Origin: CBDEVH01 sp965243565
Lineage (GTDB): Bacteria; Pseudomonadota; Gammaproteobacteria; Tethybacterales; Persebacteraceae
NCBI GenBank assembly: GCA_965243565.1
Contig: OZ251571.1
Location: 1,620,201-1,684,200, forward strand
Reading direction: 5' to 3'
DNA length: 64,000 nt
Positions 57,085-64,000 of the stretch are shown in pieces (positions within the stretch are counted from its first letter, which is position 1; each line of letters starts with the position of its first letter). A program made the translations under genes and the position numbers. The notes beneath the pieces were generated by a model. That model did no database searches. It had not been told where the DNA came from and was given only the letters and a program-made list of their open reading frames with translations.

Positions 57085-58056
57085 ATCAACGAAATAATTA
57101 AATTTGAAAATATCGGCACACCAAATTATTTAATAAAATTATCTCATTTGGTTGAAAATGGTTCATATAATGAAGATAATATAAACGACTTCTTTGTAAA
57201 TAAGCAAATTGATGATAACACTATTTTTGATGGCGGTGTTTTTTTGCTAAAGAAAATTGGCTTTTTTGGCATTTCAACCGATAATTCTTTGATAATTCCC
57301 AACGAATATCAACATTTTTTAAAAAATGACAAATCATTAATTAATAAAATTATATTGTTATTCATTGATAAATGGATAGTAGATATATCTTTTAATGAAA
57401 TTTTTAATAACGATACTGTCTATCATGATTTAGAATTATCCATTATTGTAGATAACAAAGCTTTCAAATTTAAATACTCAAAATTAAAACAATTTCTTAT
57501 AAACTTTCAAGTTATAAGTATTCACCCATTTAGAGAAAATTGTTTTTATGTAAATAATAAATATAAAATATTTTTTGATAAAAATATTATTTCTGAAATT
57601 AAAAAAAGAAATCTATCATTACAAGAATTCAACAAACTACAAAATTTAAAAAATAAATATGGAGAAGAAGGAGAGCATTTTGTTTTAAATTTTGAAAAAC
57701 AAAAATTTCATAATCATGCCTTAGTTGATGCAATTGAACAAATTTCCCACATTAACTCATCTGCTGGTTATGATATTTCTTCATTACAAGATAATAATTC
57801 TACAATAGTAGATAAATTCATAGAAGTTAAATCATATTCTGAAATACCTCGTTTTTATTGGTCATTAAATGAAGTTAACGTCGCTAAAGAAGAAGGTGAT
57901 AATTATTTTCTTTATTTAGTTGATAGAAATAAAATAAACGAAGATGGGTACACGCCAATTATGATTCAAAATCCATATCAAGAAGTTTATAAAAAACATA
58001 ACAAAGAATGTCAATCTTGGAAATTTAATTTTTCTACTGTTCATGTTCCAAATTGA
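57082..58056 (+). CDS. DUF3883-type nuclease (PD-(D/E)XK-like) of the module
   Basis: A 324-residue protein; the N-terminal ~190 residues are of unknown fold, with KLSHLVENGSYNEDNINDFF. The C-terminal domain matches DUF3883: GEEGEHFVLNFE (about 194-205), SSAGYDISSL (Asp231), DKFIEVKSYSE (Glu248, Lys250), FYWSLNEVNVAKEEGDNYFL. Asp...Glu-x-Lys with the flanking Glu fits an endonuclease core of the PD-(D/E)XK class. It is coupled to the helicase by an ATGA overlap and ends the operon. This is the likely cleaving component if the locus restricts foreign DNA. Confidence 0.75.
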   Translation: MINEIIKFENIGTPNYLIKLSHLVENGSYNEDNINDFFVNKQIDDNTIFDGGVFLLKKIGFFGISTDNSLIIPNEYQHFLKNDKSLINKIILLFIDKWIVDISFNEIFNNDTVYHDLELSIIVDNKAFKFKYSKLKQFLINFQVISIHPFRENCFYVNNKYKIFFDKNIISEIKKRNLSLQEFNKLQNLKNKYGEEGEHFVLNFEKQKFHNHALVDAIEQISHINSSAGYDISSLQDNNSTIVDKFIEVKSYSEIPRFYWSLNEVNVAKEEGDNYFLYLVDRNKINEDGYTPIMIQNPYQEVYKKHNKECQSWKFNFSTVHVPN

Positions 58057-58108
58057 TTTTTGTCTGCAAAGAAAATAGTGAACCGCTAGTATAACGGTCG
58101 TCTGGTTT

Positions 58109-58290
58109 TAGGACGGTTGCGGGATTAGCATTGGCACATTTTCTACACGCAGTACCTGCGCTGGAGTTCCACGTAACAACCAACCGTTAAACTCCTCCCA
58201 ATCATAGCCGTGGAATACCGGAAAAGCATCCGCCACTACATAATTTAGCAATAACAATGGGCGTTCGTGTGTTGTGAGGTTCGCACCGAA
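58109..58290 (-). pseudogene. Phytanoyl-CoA dioxygenase (PhyH)-like C-terminal remnant
   Basis: Minus-strand translation reads YFGANLTTHERPLLLLNYVV, ADAFPVFHGYDWEEFNGWLL and RGTPAQVLRVENVPMLIPQP before a TAA. The string resembles the last ~60 residues of bacterial PhyH-family oxygenases. The 5' part is cut off at the direct repeat starting 58296, so it is a truncated leftover. Confidence 0.5.
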
Positions 58291-58295
58291 GTATG

Positions 58296-58475
58296 TAGCG
58301 AATAGATAAACGCTATTTGTTTTCTTGCCAGTTGATGATGTTCTGTATATCGTCTAACTCAGTAAAGGATTTATGCCCGATAACAAGGGCATCAGCAAGT
58401 GAGTTTGGGGGGGTATTTAGTAATTTTTTATTCTATCAAATTTACCCGCATTGAGGTGGATTATGCGAAGGTCTA
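58296..58475. repeat. Direct repeat flanking the methylase/helicase module, right copy
   Basis: Matches 51454-51628. Contains the shared tail of an unidentified minus-strand gene (NSLADALVIGHKSFTELDDI) and ends with the GGTCTA-containing motif just before the FAD oxidoreductase gene. The module lies between the two copies. Confidence 0.85.
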
Positions 58476-58483
58476 AAATAATA

Positions 58484-59698
58484 TTAAATAATCGCTTTTT
58501 CGATAAACCGCTGATTATTGACAATACGCTCGTAGTTAAACGGCGTTAAATCCAACAATCGATATTCTCCATACGTCAGCCATTCCGCCGTACCACGCCC
58601 CATTGCCGGCGATTGCTGTAAACCGTGTCCTGAAAAACCATTCAGAAAAATAAAATTTTCCAGCTCCGTATGCGGTCCCATAATGGCATTATGGTCAAAC
58701 ACATTATAAGCATAATGTCCTGTCCATTCACTCTGTACTTTAATCGCCTCAAACTGCGGAATACGCGTTGCCAAAACAGGCCATATATGATTTTGCCAAA
58801 GATCAAAATCCATCGCAAAATCATCAAAATCAGCAGCAGGATCAACAGCAGAATGCCCACCACATTGGTATGTCCCATTGCCGTTTTCACGCACATGCAC
58901 ACCGCTTGGGTCTATTGTTAAGGGCAAATCGCAAGACAAAGGTTGCTCTGCTTTAAAAATCCACGAATACCGTTTACGCGGTTCAATCGGTAGATTAACC
59001 CCTGCCATTTTTGCCGTTCGGGCAGCACGAGGACCAGACGCATTAACCACTTGTCCACAAGCAATTATCTGTCCTGACTTTAATGTAACACTCTGTACTC
59101 GCCTGCCTGTAGTGTTACGTGTAATTGCCACCACTTCGTTTTCGATATACTCTATACCGCGTTCAACCGCCTGTTTACGCCACCAATTAAAAACAGTACT
59201 ACCATCCCAATAACCCTCGTCAAGTAAATTTATCGAGCCCAACACAATATCATCCACATTATAAAAAGGATAAGATTCGCAAATTTGTTCGGGTGTCATA
59301 ATCTGTGTTTGCGCTCCTGCTGCCAATTGAACGACTTGGTTTTTACGCAAGACATCGGCAAAATCGGCATTATCTGCCAAATACATATAACCAAAATTTT
59401 TGATGGACAAATGCGGCACTCGCTCATCATTACCCATATAAGCCCGAATGTTTTTAACAAAATCGGCAGCAAATTGAGAAATCCGCACATTCAACTCATT
59501 GGAAAATTGTTGTCGCATACAAGAATTGGAATGAGCTGTTGATGTATTTTCGTAACTTGAATCTCTCTCTACCACCAGCACACTGCCATTAAAATCAGGA
59601 TTATCACTAAGAAACCACGCCGTTGACGAACCCATAATCGCACCGCCAATAATCACCACATCATAAGCCGTTTTGGTTGCTATTGTTACATTGGTCAT
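58484..59698 (-). CDS. FAD-dependent oxidoreductase (DAO / sarcosine oxidase-like)
   Basis: A 404-residue flavoprotein of the DAO superfamily: N-terminal dinucleotide motif VVIIGGAIMGSSTAWFLSDN (about 14-33), VVERDSSYENTSTAHSN, IENEVVAI, VVNASGPRAARTAKMAGV, and C-terminal NGFSGHGLQQSPAMGRGTAE, the family's second FAD-binding block. Members oxidise sarcosine, glycine, D-amino acids or dimethylglycine. It is the last gene of a minus-strand run with hyuA and hyuB, which suggests it consumes an N-methyl amino acid released by them; this is inference. Confidence 0.83.
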   Translation of the reverse strand: MTNVTIATKTAYDVVIIGGAIMGSSTAWFLSDNPDFNGSVLVVERDSSYENTSTAHSNSCMRQQFSNELNVRISQFAADFVKNIRAYMGNDERVPHLSIKNFGYMYLADNADFADVLRKNQVVQLAAGAQTQIMTPEQICESYPFYNVDDIVLGSINLLDEGYWDGSTVFNWWRKQAVERGIEYIENEVVAITRNTTGRRVQSVTLKSGQIIACGQVVNASGPRAARTAKMAGVNLPIEPRKRYSWIFKAEQPLSCDLPLTIDPSGVHVRENGNGTYQCGGHSAVDPAADFDDFAMDFDLWQNHIWPVLATRIPQFEAIKVQSEWTGHYAYNVFDHNAIMGPHTELENFIFLNGFSGHGLQQSPAMGRGTAEWLTYGEYRLLDLTPFNYERIVNNQRFIEKAII

Positions 59699-59820
59699 TC
59701 TTTTAGAAACGCATTAAATGCAGTATAGCAGGGATTTTTACACGTGAATCTTCATTAAAAGGCATGGCTTATATTTCACATTGGGTGATGGGTTAAATTC
59801 ATACTAGCAAGCCGCCTTTT

Positions 59821-59976
59821 TTATGTTGGGTGCTTCATGTACCAATCGCAGAATTGTTTATAGTGGTGTTCGTCGTCAGAAAAAACCTCGGGGCGATAGT
59901 AAGAGGAAAGGGCATTTTGCGCAAAAGAGTATCCACTGTGATAGCTGTTTGGAGCGAGAGATTCCGTTTTAGGCAT
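59821..59976 (-). CDS. Small hypothetical protein between hyuB and the FAD oxidoreductase
   Basis: A 51-codon frame starts 12 bp after the hyuB stop: MPKTESLAPNSYHSGYSFAQ, ALSSYYRPEVFSDDEHHYKQ, FCDWYMKHPT. It is soluble and rich in Tyr, Ser and His. The tight spacing behind hyuB and protein-like composition support a real gene. No family recognised. The gap 59699-59820 shows nothing further. Confidence 0.5.
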   Translation of the reverse strand: MPKTESLAPNSYHSGYSFAQNALSSYYRPEVFSDDEHHYKQFCDWYMKHPT

Positions 59977-59988
59977 TATTAAAATTGT

Positions 59989-61653
59989 TTATTGTTTTAT
60001 ATTGTAATCTTTTTTTGCAGCGTCAAGGCTAATATAACCACGCTTCAAATCTTTTTGGATTGATTCAGCACTGCGTTGTGCTGGATTGCCATAACCCGCA
60101 CCACCGGGAAAAGCCATTAACACTCGTTGCCCATGCGGTACAAACTGCCGACCTTTGCCCAGCATTGGCGTGCCGTCACTACGTTGTATAGTAGTACAGG
60201 CACCATCTTTACCACCGCGCCGCCCACGGGCTGCAAATTTTACTCGGTCAAGCATGGCAGAAATATCAAATTCATGCCCTTCGGTTACGCCAACTTCCAT
60301 ATATTGCCCCAAGCCACCGCGAAATTTTCCGGCACCACCGCTATCGGCTCGTAATTCTTTACGCCAAATAATAACCGGACCACTGTTTTCCGTTGCTTCT
60401 ACTGGCATTGTCATCACTCCAGACGGAAAAGCGGTGGCGTTCATACCGTCTAATGTTGGGCGTGCTCCCGACCCACCTGAATTAAAAGTCAGCACTTCAC
60501 AACGCACTGCCTCTGGTGGTGGTGCGACATCGGTGCGTGGGCGAATCGATACCTGAAAATTACACAACGCTCCTGCTCCTTCAGCTGGAACGGTGTCGGG
60601 GATAATTTTATCCAAAGCGTCATACACTGTATCGGGAATCATATGTCCTATAACATGGCGTAAAGTTACGGGGGCAGGGTGCAAGGCATTGACAATCGAG
60701 TTTTCAGGGGCGGTTGTTATAAATGGTGCTAACGATGCCATGTTGTTGGGGATTTCAGGGGCAATCGCACATTTAAGGGCGTAACAAGCATACGCTTGAG
60801 TATAAACCAACGGTACATTAATGCCTTTTTTATCGACATTGGATGTGCCACTAAAATCACATACGATATGGTCTGAATGAATGTCCAACCGAACTTTTAA
60901 TCGAATGGGAGTGGCATACCCGTCGATTGTCATCTCACCTTCGGCGGATTGTTGTGGTAGTTGGGCGATTTTTTCAATCGTTGCCATACGTGAATTTCCA
61001 AAAATAAAAGTGGCTATTTGTTCGAGATTGCTGATGTTATATTCTGCCAACATATTAACAAGGCGGCGGTGTCCAACTTCGTTGCACGCTGCCAAGGCGT
61101 ACATGTCTCCCACCAACTGGTCTGGCTCACGAACATTGGCACGCACGATATGCAAAAATACTTTATCGGCAACGCCACGCTTTATAAATTTCATAATCGG
61201 AATATACAAACCTTCTTCATAAACCGACGATGCATCTGCACTAAAACCCACACCACCGATATCGACAACATGAGCAGTACAAGCAAAAAAACCAATCAAT
61301 TGACCATTTAAAAATGACGGCGTTACAACGGTAATATCGAGTAAATGCCCCGTTCCCTCCCATGGGTCATTGGTAATATAGACATCACCTTCAAACATAT
61401 TGTCAATACCAATACGGCGAATAAAATGCCCGACAGAATGCGCCATCGCATTAACATGCCCGGGCGTACCTGTTACCGCTTGTGCCAACATATGCCCATT
61501 GGCATCATACACCCCCGCCGATAAATCGCCTGCTTCGCGTACAGACGAAGAAAAAGCAGTGCGTATTAAAACTTGTGCCTGTTCTTCGACCACCGAGATT
61601 AATCGGTTCCACATAATTTGATTAAAAATAGCCGTGTTGTGTTTTGTCTTCAT
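59989..61653 (-). CDS. hyuB: Hydantoinase/oxoprolinase subunit B (HyuB)
   Basis: A 554-residue protein with MWNRLISVVEEQAQVLIRTA, FSSSVREAGDLSAGVYDANG, GHVNAMAHSVGHF, YITNDPWEGTGHLLDITVV, DIGGVGFSADASSVYEEGLY, GDMYALAACNEVGHRRL, and near the end LRADSGGAGKFRGGLGQYMEV and FPGGAGYGNP. HyuA/HyuB pairs are ATP-dependent hydrolases of cyclic amides (5-oxoproline, N-methylhydantoin, hydantoins, or acetone carboxylase relatives). It starts 4 bp after hyuA. Substrate cannot be fixed from sequence. Confidence 0.9.
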   Translation of the reverse strand: MKTKHNTAIFNQIMWNRLISVVEEQAQVLIRTAFSSSVREAGDLSAGVYDANGHMLAQAVTGTPGHVNAMAHSVGHFIRRIGIDNMFEGDVYITNDPWEGTGHLLDITVVTPSFLNGQLIGFFACTAHVVDIGGVGFSADASSVYEEGLYIPIMKFIKRGVADKVFLHIVRANVREPDQLVGDMYALAACNEVGHRRLVNMLAEYNISNLEQIATFIFGNSRMATIEKIAQLPQQSAEGEMTIDGYATPIRLKVRLDIHSDHIVCDFSGTSNVDKKGINVPLVYTQAYACYALKCAIAPEIPNNMASLAPFITTAPENSIVNALHPAPVTLRHVIGHMIPDTVYDALDKIIPDTVPAEGAGALCNFQVSIRPRTDVAPPPEAVRCEVLTFNSGGSGARPTLDGMNATAFPSGVMTMPVEATENSGPVIIWRKELRADSGGAGKFRGGLGQYMEVGVTEGHEFDISAMLDRVKFAARGRRGGKDGACTTIQRSDGTPMLGKGRQFVPHGQRVLMAFPGGAGYGNPAQRSAESIQKDLKRGYISLDAAKKDYNIKQ

Positions 61654-61657
61654 TTTA

Positions 61658-63733
61658 TTAAATTGTTATATCGATACAGCCATCGGATTGTTTTATTGCC
61701 ACTGTTGAGGTCGGCATGATAATGGTTGTTTCATCTTCGACAATTACCGCTGGTCCTTTAATCGTTTCTCCTGCGGCAATGCTATTGCGGGTAAATACGG
61801 TCGATTCTGTGGCATGTCCCAAGCGTGTATCAAACACCATCCGTGTGTTATCGGGCTTTGCCTCACCTGTTTTTGTTATCGGTATGACTGCTGTAATATC
61901 ATCAACAATAGTCGTTGCATTAACCGCCCATACTGTTATTTCTATGTCCATACCTTCCACCGCCCGACCAAACAACCTCGAATAATCCGCTTCAAACAAC
62001 CTCCGAAAAACAGCTGCATCTGGATTTTTTGCTTGCTCGCTGGTTAAAACAATGGGTATCTCCCACCCTTGTCCGATATAGCGCATATAAACCTTAAATT
62101 CAGATTTTATTTCTGCCTGAATATCACATGACAGAACAAAGCCAATTGCTTCGGTTTGTAAATCATGCAATACCGTCTGCACGGTGTTTTTGTTAAAGTG
62201 TGCAATCCGCATATACAGACTTTTATTTGCCTCAAAGCTAAATGGTGCGCGTAAAAAACCAATTGCCGAACCAACACCCGCACCCATTGGCACCAACAAG
62301 CGACCAATATTAAGTTTTTCGCACAACCGCGTTGCATGTAATGGGGCTGCCCCACCAAAAGCAATCATCGTATAATCTGCCAAGTCTTCGCCGTTTTCGA
62401 CTGCATGCACGCGTGCCGCATTCGACATGTTTTCATCCACCACCTCTACCAATCCATAAGCAGCAGTTTGTGCGTCCATACCCAGTTTATCCCCCAAAGC
62501 ATTTCGGAGTGATTGCTGTGAACGCGCTTTGTTTAATCGAATAGAGCCACCAGCAAAATTATCGGCATCTAATTTTCCCAATACTAAATCAGCATCGGTT
62601 ACTGCTGGTTGTAAGCCACCGCGGTCATAGCAAGCAGGACCGGGTTCCGACCCTGCTGATTCTGGACCTACTCTAATTTGTTGCATTGAATCAACTCTTG
62701 CCAGAGATCCACCACCCGCACCAATTTCGACCATATCAATAACAGGGATGGAAATAGGCATTCCCGACCCTTTTTTAAATCTATACGTTCGTGCGACTTC
62801 AAAAACACGGCTGGTTTTTGGCGTTTGTTGGTTAATAAGGCAAATTTTAGCCGTGGTTCCGCCCATATCAAACGACAATACTTTATCCAAACCATAATGT
62901 GATGCGATGGTCGCCGCAAAAATTGCCCCACCCGCTGGACCAGATTCCACTAATCGAACCGGAAACTCCGCCGCGTTTTGTAAAGAAATAATCCCACCAC
63001 CCGAATGCATTAAAAAAATAGGCACGGTAATACCCTCATTGCATAAGCATTCTCCTAGGCGGTCTAAGTAGCTTTTCATCAGCGGTTTAATATAAGCGTT
63101 TGCCACCACTGTGTTAAATCGCTCGTACTCTCGCATTTGTGGCGACACTTCAGACGACAACGATACCATAATATGAGGAGCCATTTCGGTTAGCACCGTT
63201 TGTACCAATTTTTCGTGCGAATCGTCCACATACGAATGCAACAAACCAACTGCAATACTTGTGTATTGGTCAGCAATCAGCTGGGTGACAAGTGCCTCAA
63301 CATCCGACCGCTGCAAGGCAATATAAACCTTGCCATCGGCACCGATGCGTTCATTCAAAGTAAAGCGACATTGGCGGGGAAGTAACGGCTCTGGCAATTT
63401 CAAATTTAAATCATATTGTTCAAAACGAGATTCCGTCCGCATTTCTATTACATCACGAAACCCTTTGGTCGTAATTAATGCCGTTTTGGCACCGTTACGC
63501 TCGATAAGTGCATTGGTTGCCAATGTGGTGCCGTGGATAACCTGCCCAATATCTGCCACATTAACCGCTGCTTTTTTGCACAGCTGCCGCATGCCATTAA
63601 CAATCGCTTCTTCTGGCTTTTGGTAAGTCGTTAATAATTTTGTCGAAAACAAAGCACCATCAATATCCAAAACAATATCAGTGAATGTGCCACCAATATC
63701 GACTCCCATTCTGATTTTTTTTTGCCCCATCAT
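61658..63733 (-). CDS. hyuA: Hydantoinase/oxoprolinase subunit A (HyuA)
   Basis: A 691-residue ASKHA-fold ATPase: RMGVDIGGTFTDIVLDIDGA (phosphate loop), VIHGTTLATNALIERNGAKT, TTKGFRDVIEMRTESRFEQY, LMHSGGGIISLQNAAEFPVR, ESGPAGGAIFAA, SFDMGGTTAKICLI, MVEIGAGGGSLARVDSMQQI, GPESAGSEPGPACYDRGG, and FGGAAPLHATRLCEKLNIGR. It pairs with HyuB, 4 bp downstream. The ligase remnant at the window end is 14 bp upstream on the same strand. Standard length for the family. Confidence 0.92.
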   Translation of the reverse strand: MMGQKKIRMGVDIGGTFTDIVLDIDGALFSTKLLTTYQKPEEAIVNGMRQLCKKAAVNVADIGQVIHGTTLATNALIERNGAKTALITTKGFRDVIEMRTESRFEQYDLNLKLPEPLLPRQCRFTLNERIGADGKVYIALQRSDVEALVTQLIADQYTSIAVGLLHSYVDDSHEKLVQTVLTEMAPHIMVSLSSEVSPQMREYERFNTVVANAYIKPLMKSYLDRLGECLCNEGITVPIFLMHSGGGIISLQNAAEFPVRLVESGPAGGAIFAATIASHYGLDKVLSFDMGGTTAKICLINQQTPKTSRVFEVARTYRFKKGSGMPISIPVIDMVEIGAGGGSLARVDSMQQIRVGPESAGSEPGPACYDRGGLQPAVTDADLVLGKLDADNFAGGSIRLNKARSQQSLRNALGDKLGMDAQTAAYGLVEVVDENMSNAARVHAVENGEDLADYTMIAFGGAAPLHATRLCEKLNIGRLLVPMGAGVGSAIGFLRAPFSFEANKSLYMRIAHFNKNTVQTVLHDLQTEAIGFVLSCDIQAEIKSEFKVYMRYIGQGWEIPIVLTSEQAKNPDAAVFRRLFEADYSRLFGRAVEGMDIEITVWAVNATTIVDDITAVIPITKTGEAKPDNTRMVFDTRLGHATESTVFTRNSIAAGETIKGPAVIVEDETTIIMPTSTVAIKQSDGCIDITI

Positions 63734-63747
63734 CGTATTATAGATTT

Positions 63748-64000
63748 TTATTCTTGTTCTTTTCGCACCCGCAAAAACACGGGAAATCTTGGTTTGCCAT
63801 TGCTGGTAATGCCCTGATATTTATAGGTAATAATTGTACCAATGGCTGGTGGGTTTTGCCTTAGCAAGTCAGTCAAGCCACTGCCCACATTAAACATCAC
63901 GCCAGCAGCTGTTTTTACTTGTAACGAACCGACCATATCGGTGTATTTTCCTTTGCCCGCATTGTAGCCAATAACGGTTGCTTCAGCGTCCTGAAAAGGC
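63748..64000 (-). CDS. ATP-dependent DNA ligase, C-terminal OB domain (5' end outside window)
   Basis: The frame is open to the window edge and gives the last ~83 residues: PFQDAEATVIGYNAGKGKYT, DMVGSLQVKTAAGVMFNVGS, GLTDLLRQNPPAIGTIITYK, YQGITSNGKPRFPVFLRVRK. The motif GSG(L/F)TDxxR...PPxIG..ITYKYQG.T..GKPRFPVFLRVR is characteristic of the OB domain of short bacterial ATP-dependent ligases (LigE type, periplasmic in some species). The nucleotidyltransferase domain lies outside the window. Confidence 0.88.
   Translation of the reverse strand, partial: PFQDAEATVIGYNAGKGKYTDMVGSLQVKTAAGVMFNVGSGLTDLLRQNPPAIGTIITYKYQGITSNGKPRFPVFLRVRKEQE

Overview
The window is AT-rich chromosomal DNA of a Gram-negative, outer-membrane bacterium, most likely a gammaproteobacterium. 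The evidence is a Tol system (TolR end, TolA), lipid A and KDO genes (lpxK, a Trm112-like gene, kdsB), lipB, rpmB-rpmG, and the 23S sequence itself. Several genes point to a marine or host-associated user of methylated amines and organic nitrogen: trimethylamine monooxygenase (tmm), choline-sulfatase (betC), a CntA/YeaW-type Rieske oxygenase, a betaine/TMAO-type ABC importer, hydantoinase/oxoprolinase subunits, a sarcosine-oxidase-like flavoprotein, PutA, gamma-glutamyltransferase and a 2-oxoadipate dioxygenase (HglS/YdcJ type). Many pseudogenes, internal duplications and a lone 23S gene suggest a genome in flux, perhaps of a symbiont. No species call is justified.

Layout. 1-2.0 kb: end of tolR, tolA, a class IV aminotransferase. 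2.1-6.3 kb: a lipoprotein, a tiny membrane protein, putA. 6.3-21.9 kb: an accessory region with a rhuM pseudogene, five paralogous exported ankyrin-repeat genes (one alone, then four in tandem), a broken type III methyltransferase (mod) joined to the tail of a polymorphic-toxin gene, and a lipoprotein; the array ends at dinB. 23-27.2 kb: tmm, a redoxin, a 2-oxoglutarate-oxygenase-like gene, an epimerase. 27.3-30.5 kb: ABC permease and binding protein, without an ATPase. 30.7-35.4 kb: betC, Rieske oxygenase, two SDRs, and a dehydrogenase gene gutted by a 199-bp duplication. 35.4-37.4 kb: lipoprotein, small membrane protein, and remnants that look like a Slam plus TbpB-like surface lipoprotein pair. 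37.8-40.7 kb: 23S rRNA (minus) with its own processing stem and terminator but no 16S or 5S beside it. 41.2-44.8 kb: exported protein, lpxK, trm112-like, kdsB, lipB. 45.0-49.5 kb: rpmG, rpmB, ggt, hglS-like, uronate-dehydrogenase-like gene. 49.5-52.0 kb: gene debris (NYN, HNH, DUF1772-like, tRNA-Ser 5' fragment). 52.0-58.1 kb: a compact four-gene module (m5C DNA methyltransferase, ParB-like protein, SNF2 helicase, DUF3883-type nuclease) flanked by about 175-bp direct repeats. 58.5-64.0 kb: FAD oxidoreductase, small protein, hyuB, hyuA, end of an ATP-dependent DNA ligase.

The two most interesting items are the 52-58 kb methylase/ParB/helicase/nuclease module, a candidate restriction-like defence system whose helicase and ParB genes are frameshifted as read, and the ankyrin array. 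All array members share a signal peptide, a two-module architecture, an invariant C-terminal tail, and a -10 box only 8 nt from the ATG, which suggests leaderless transcripts.
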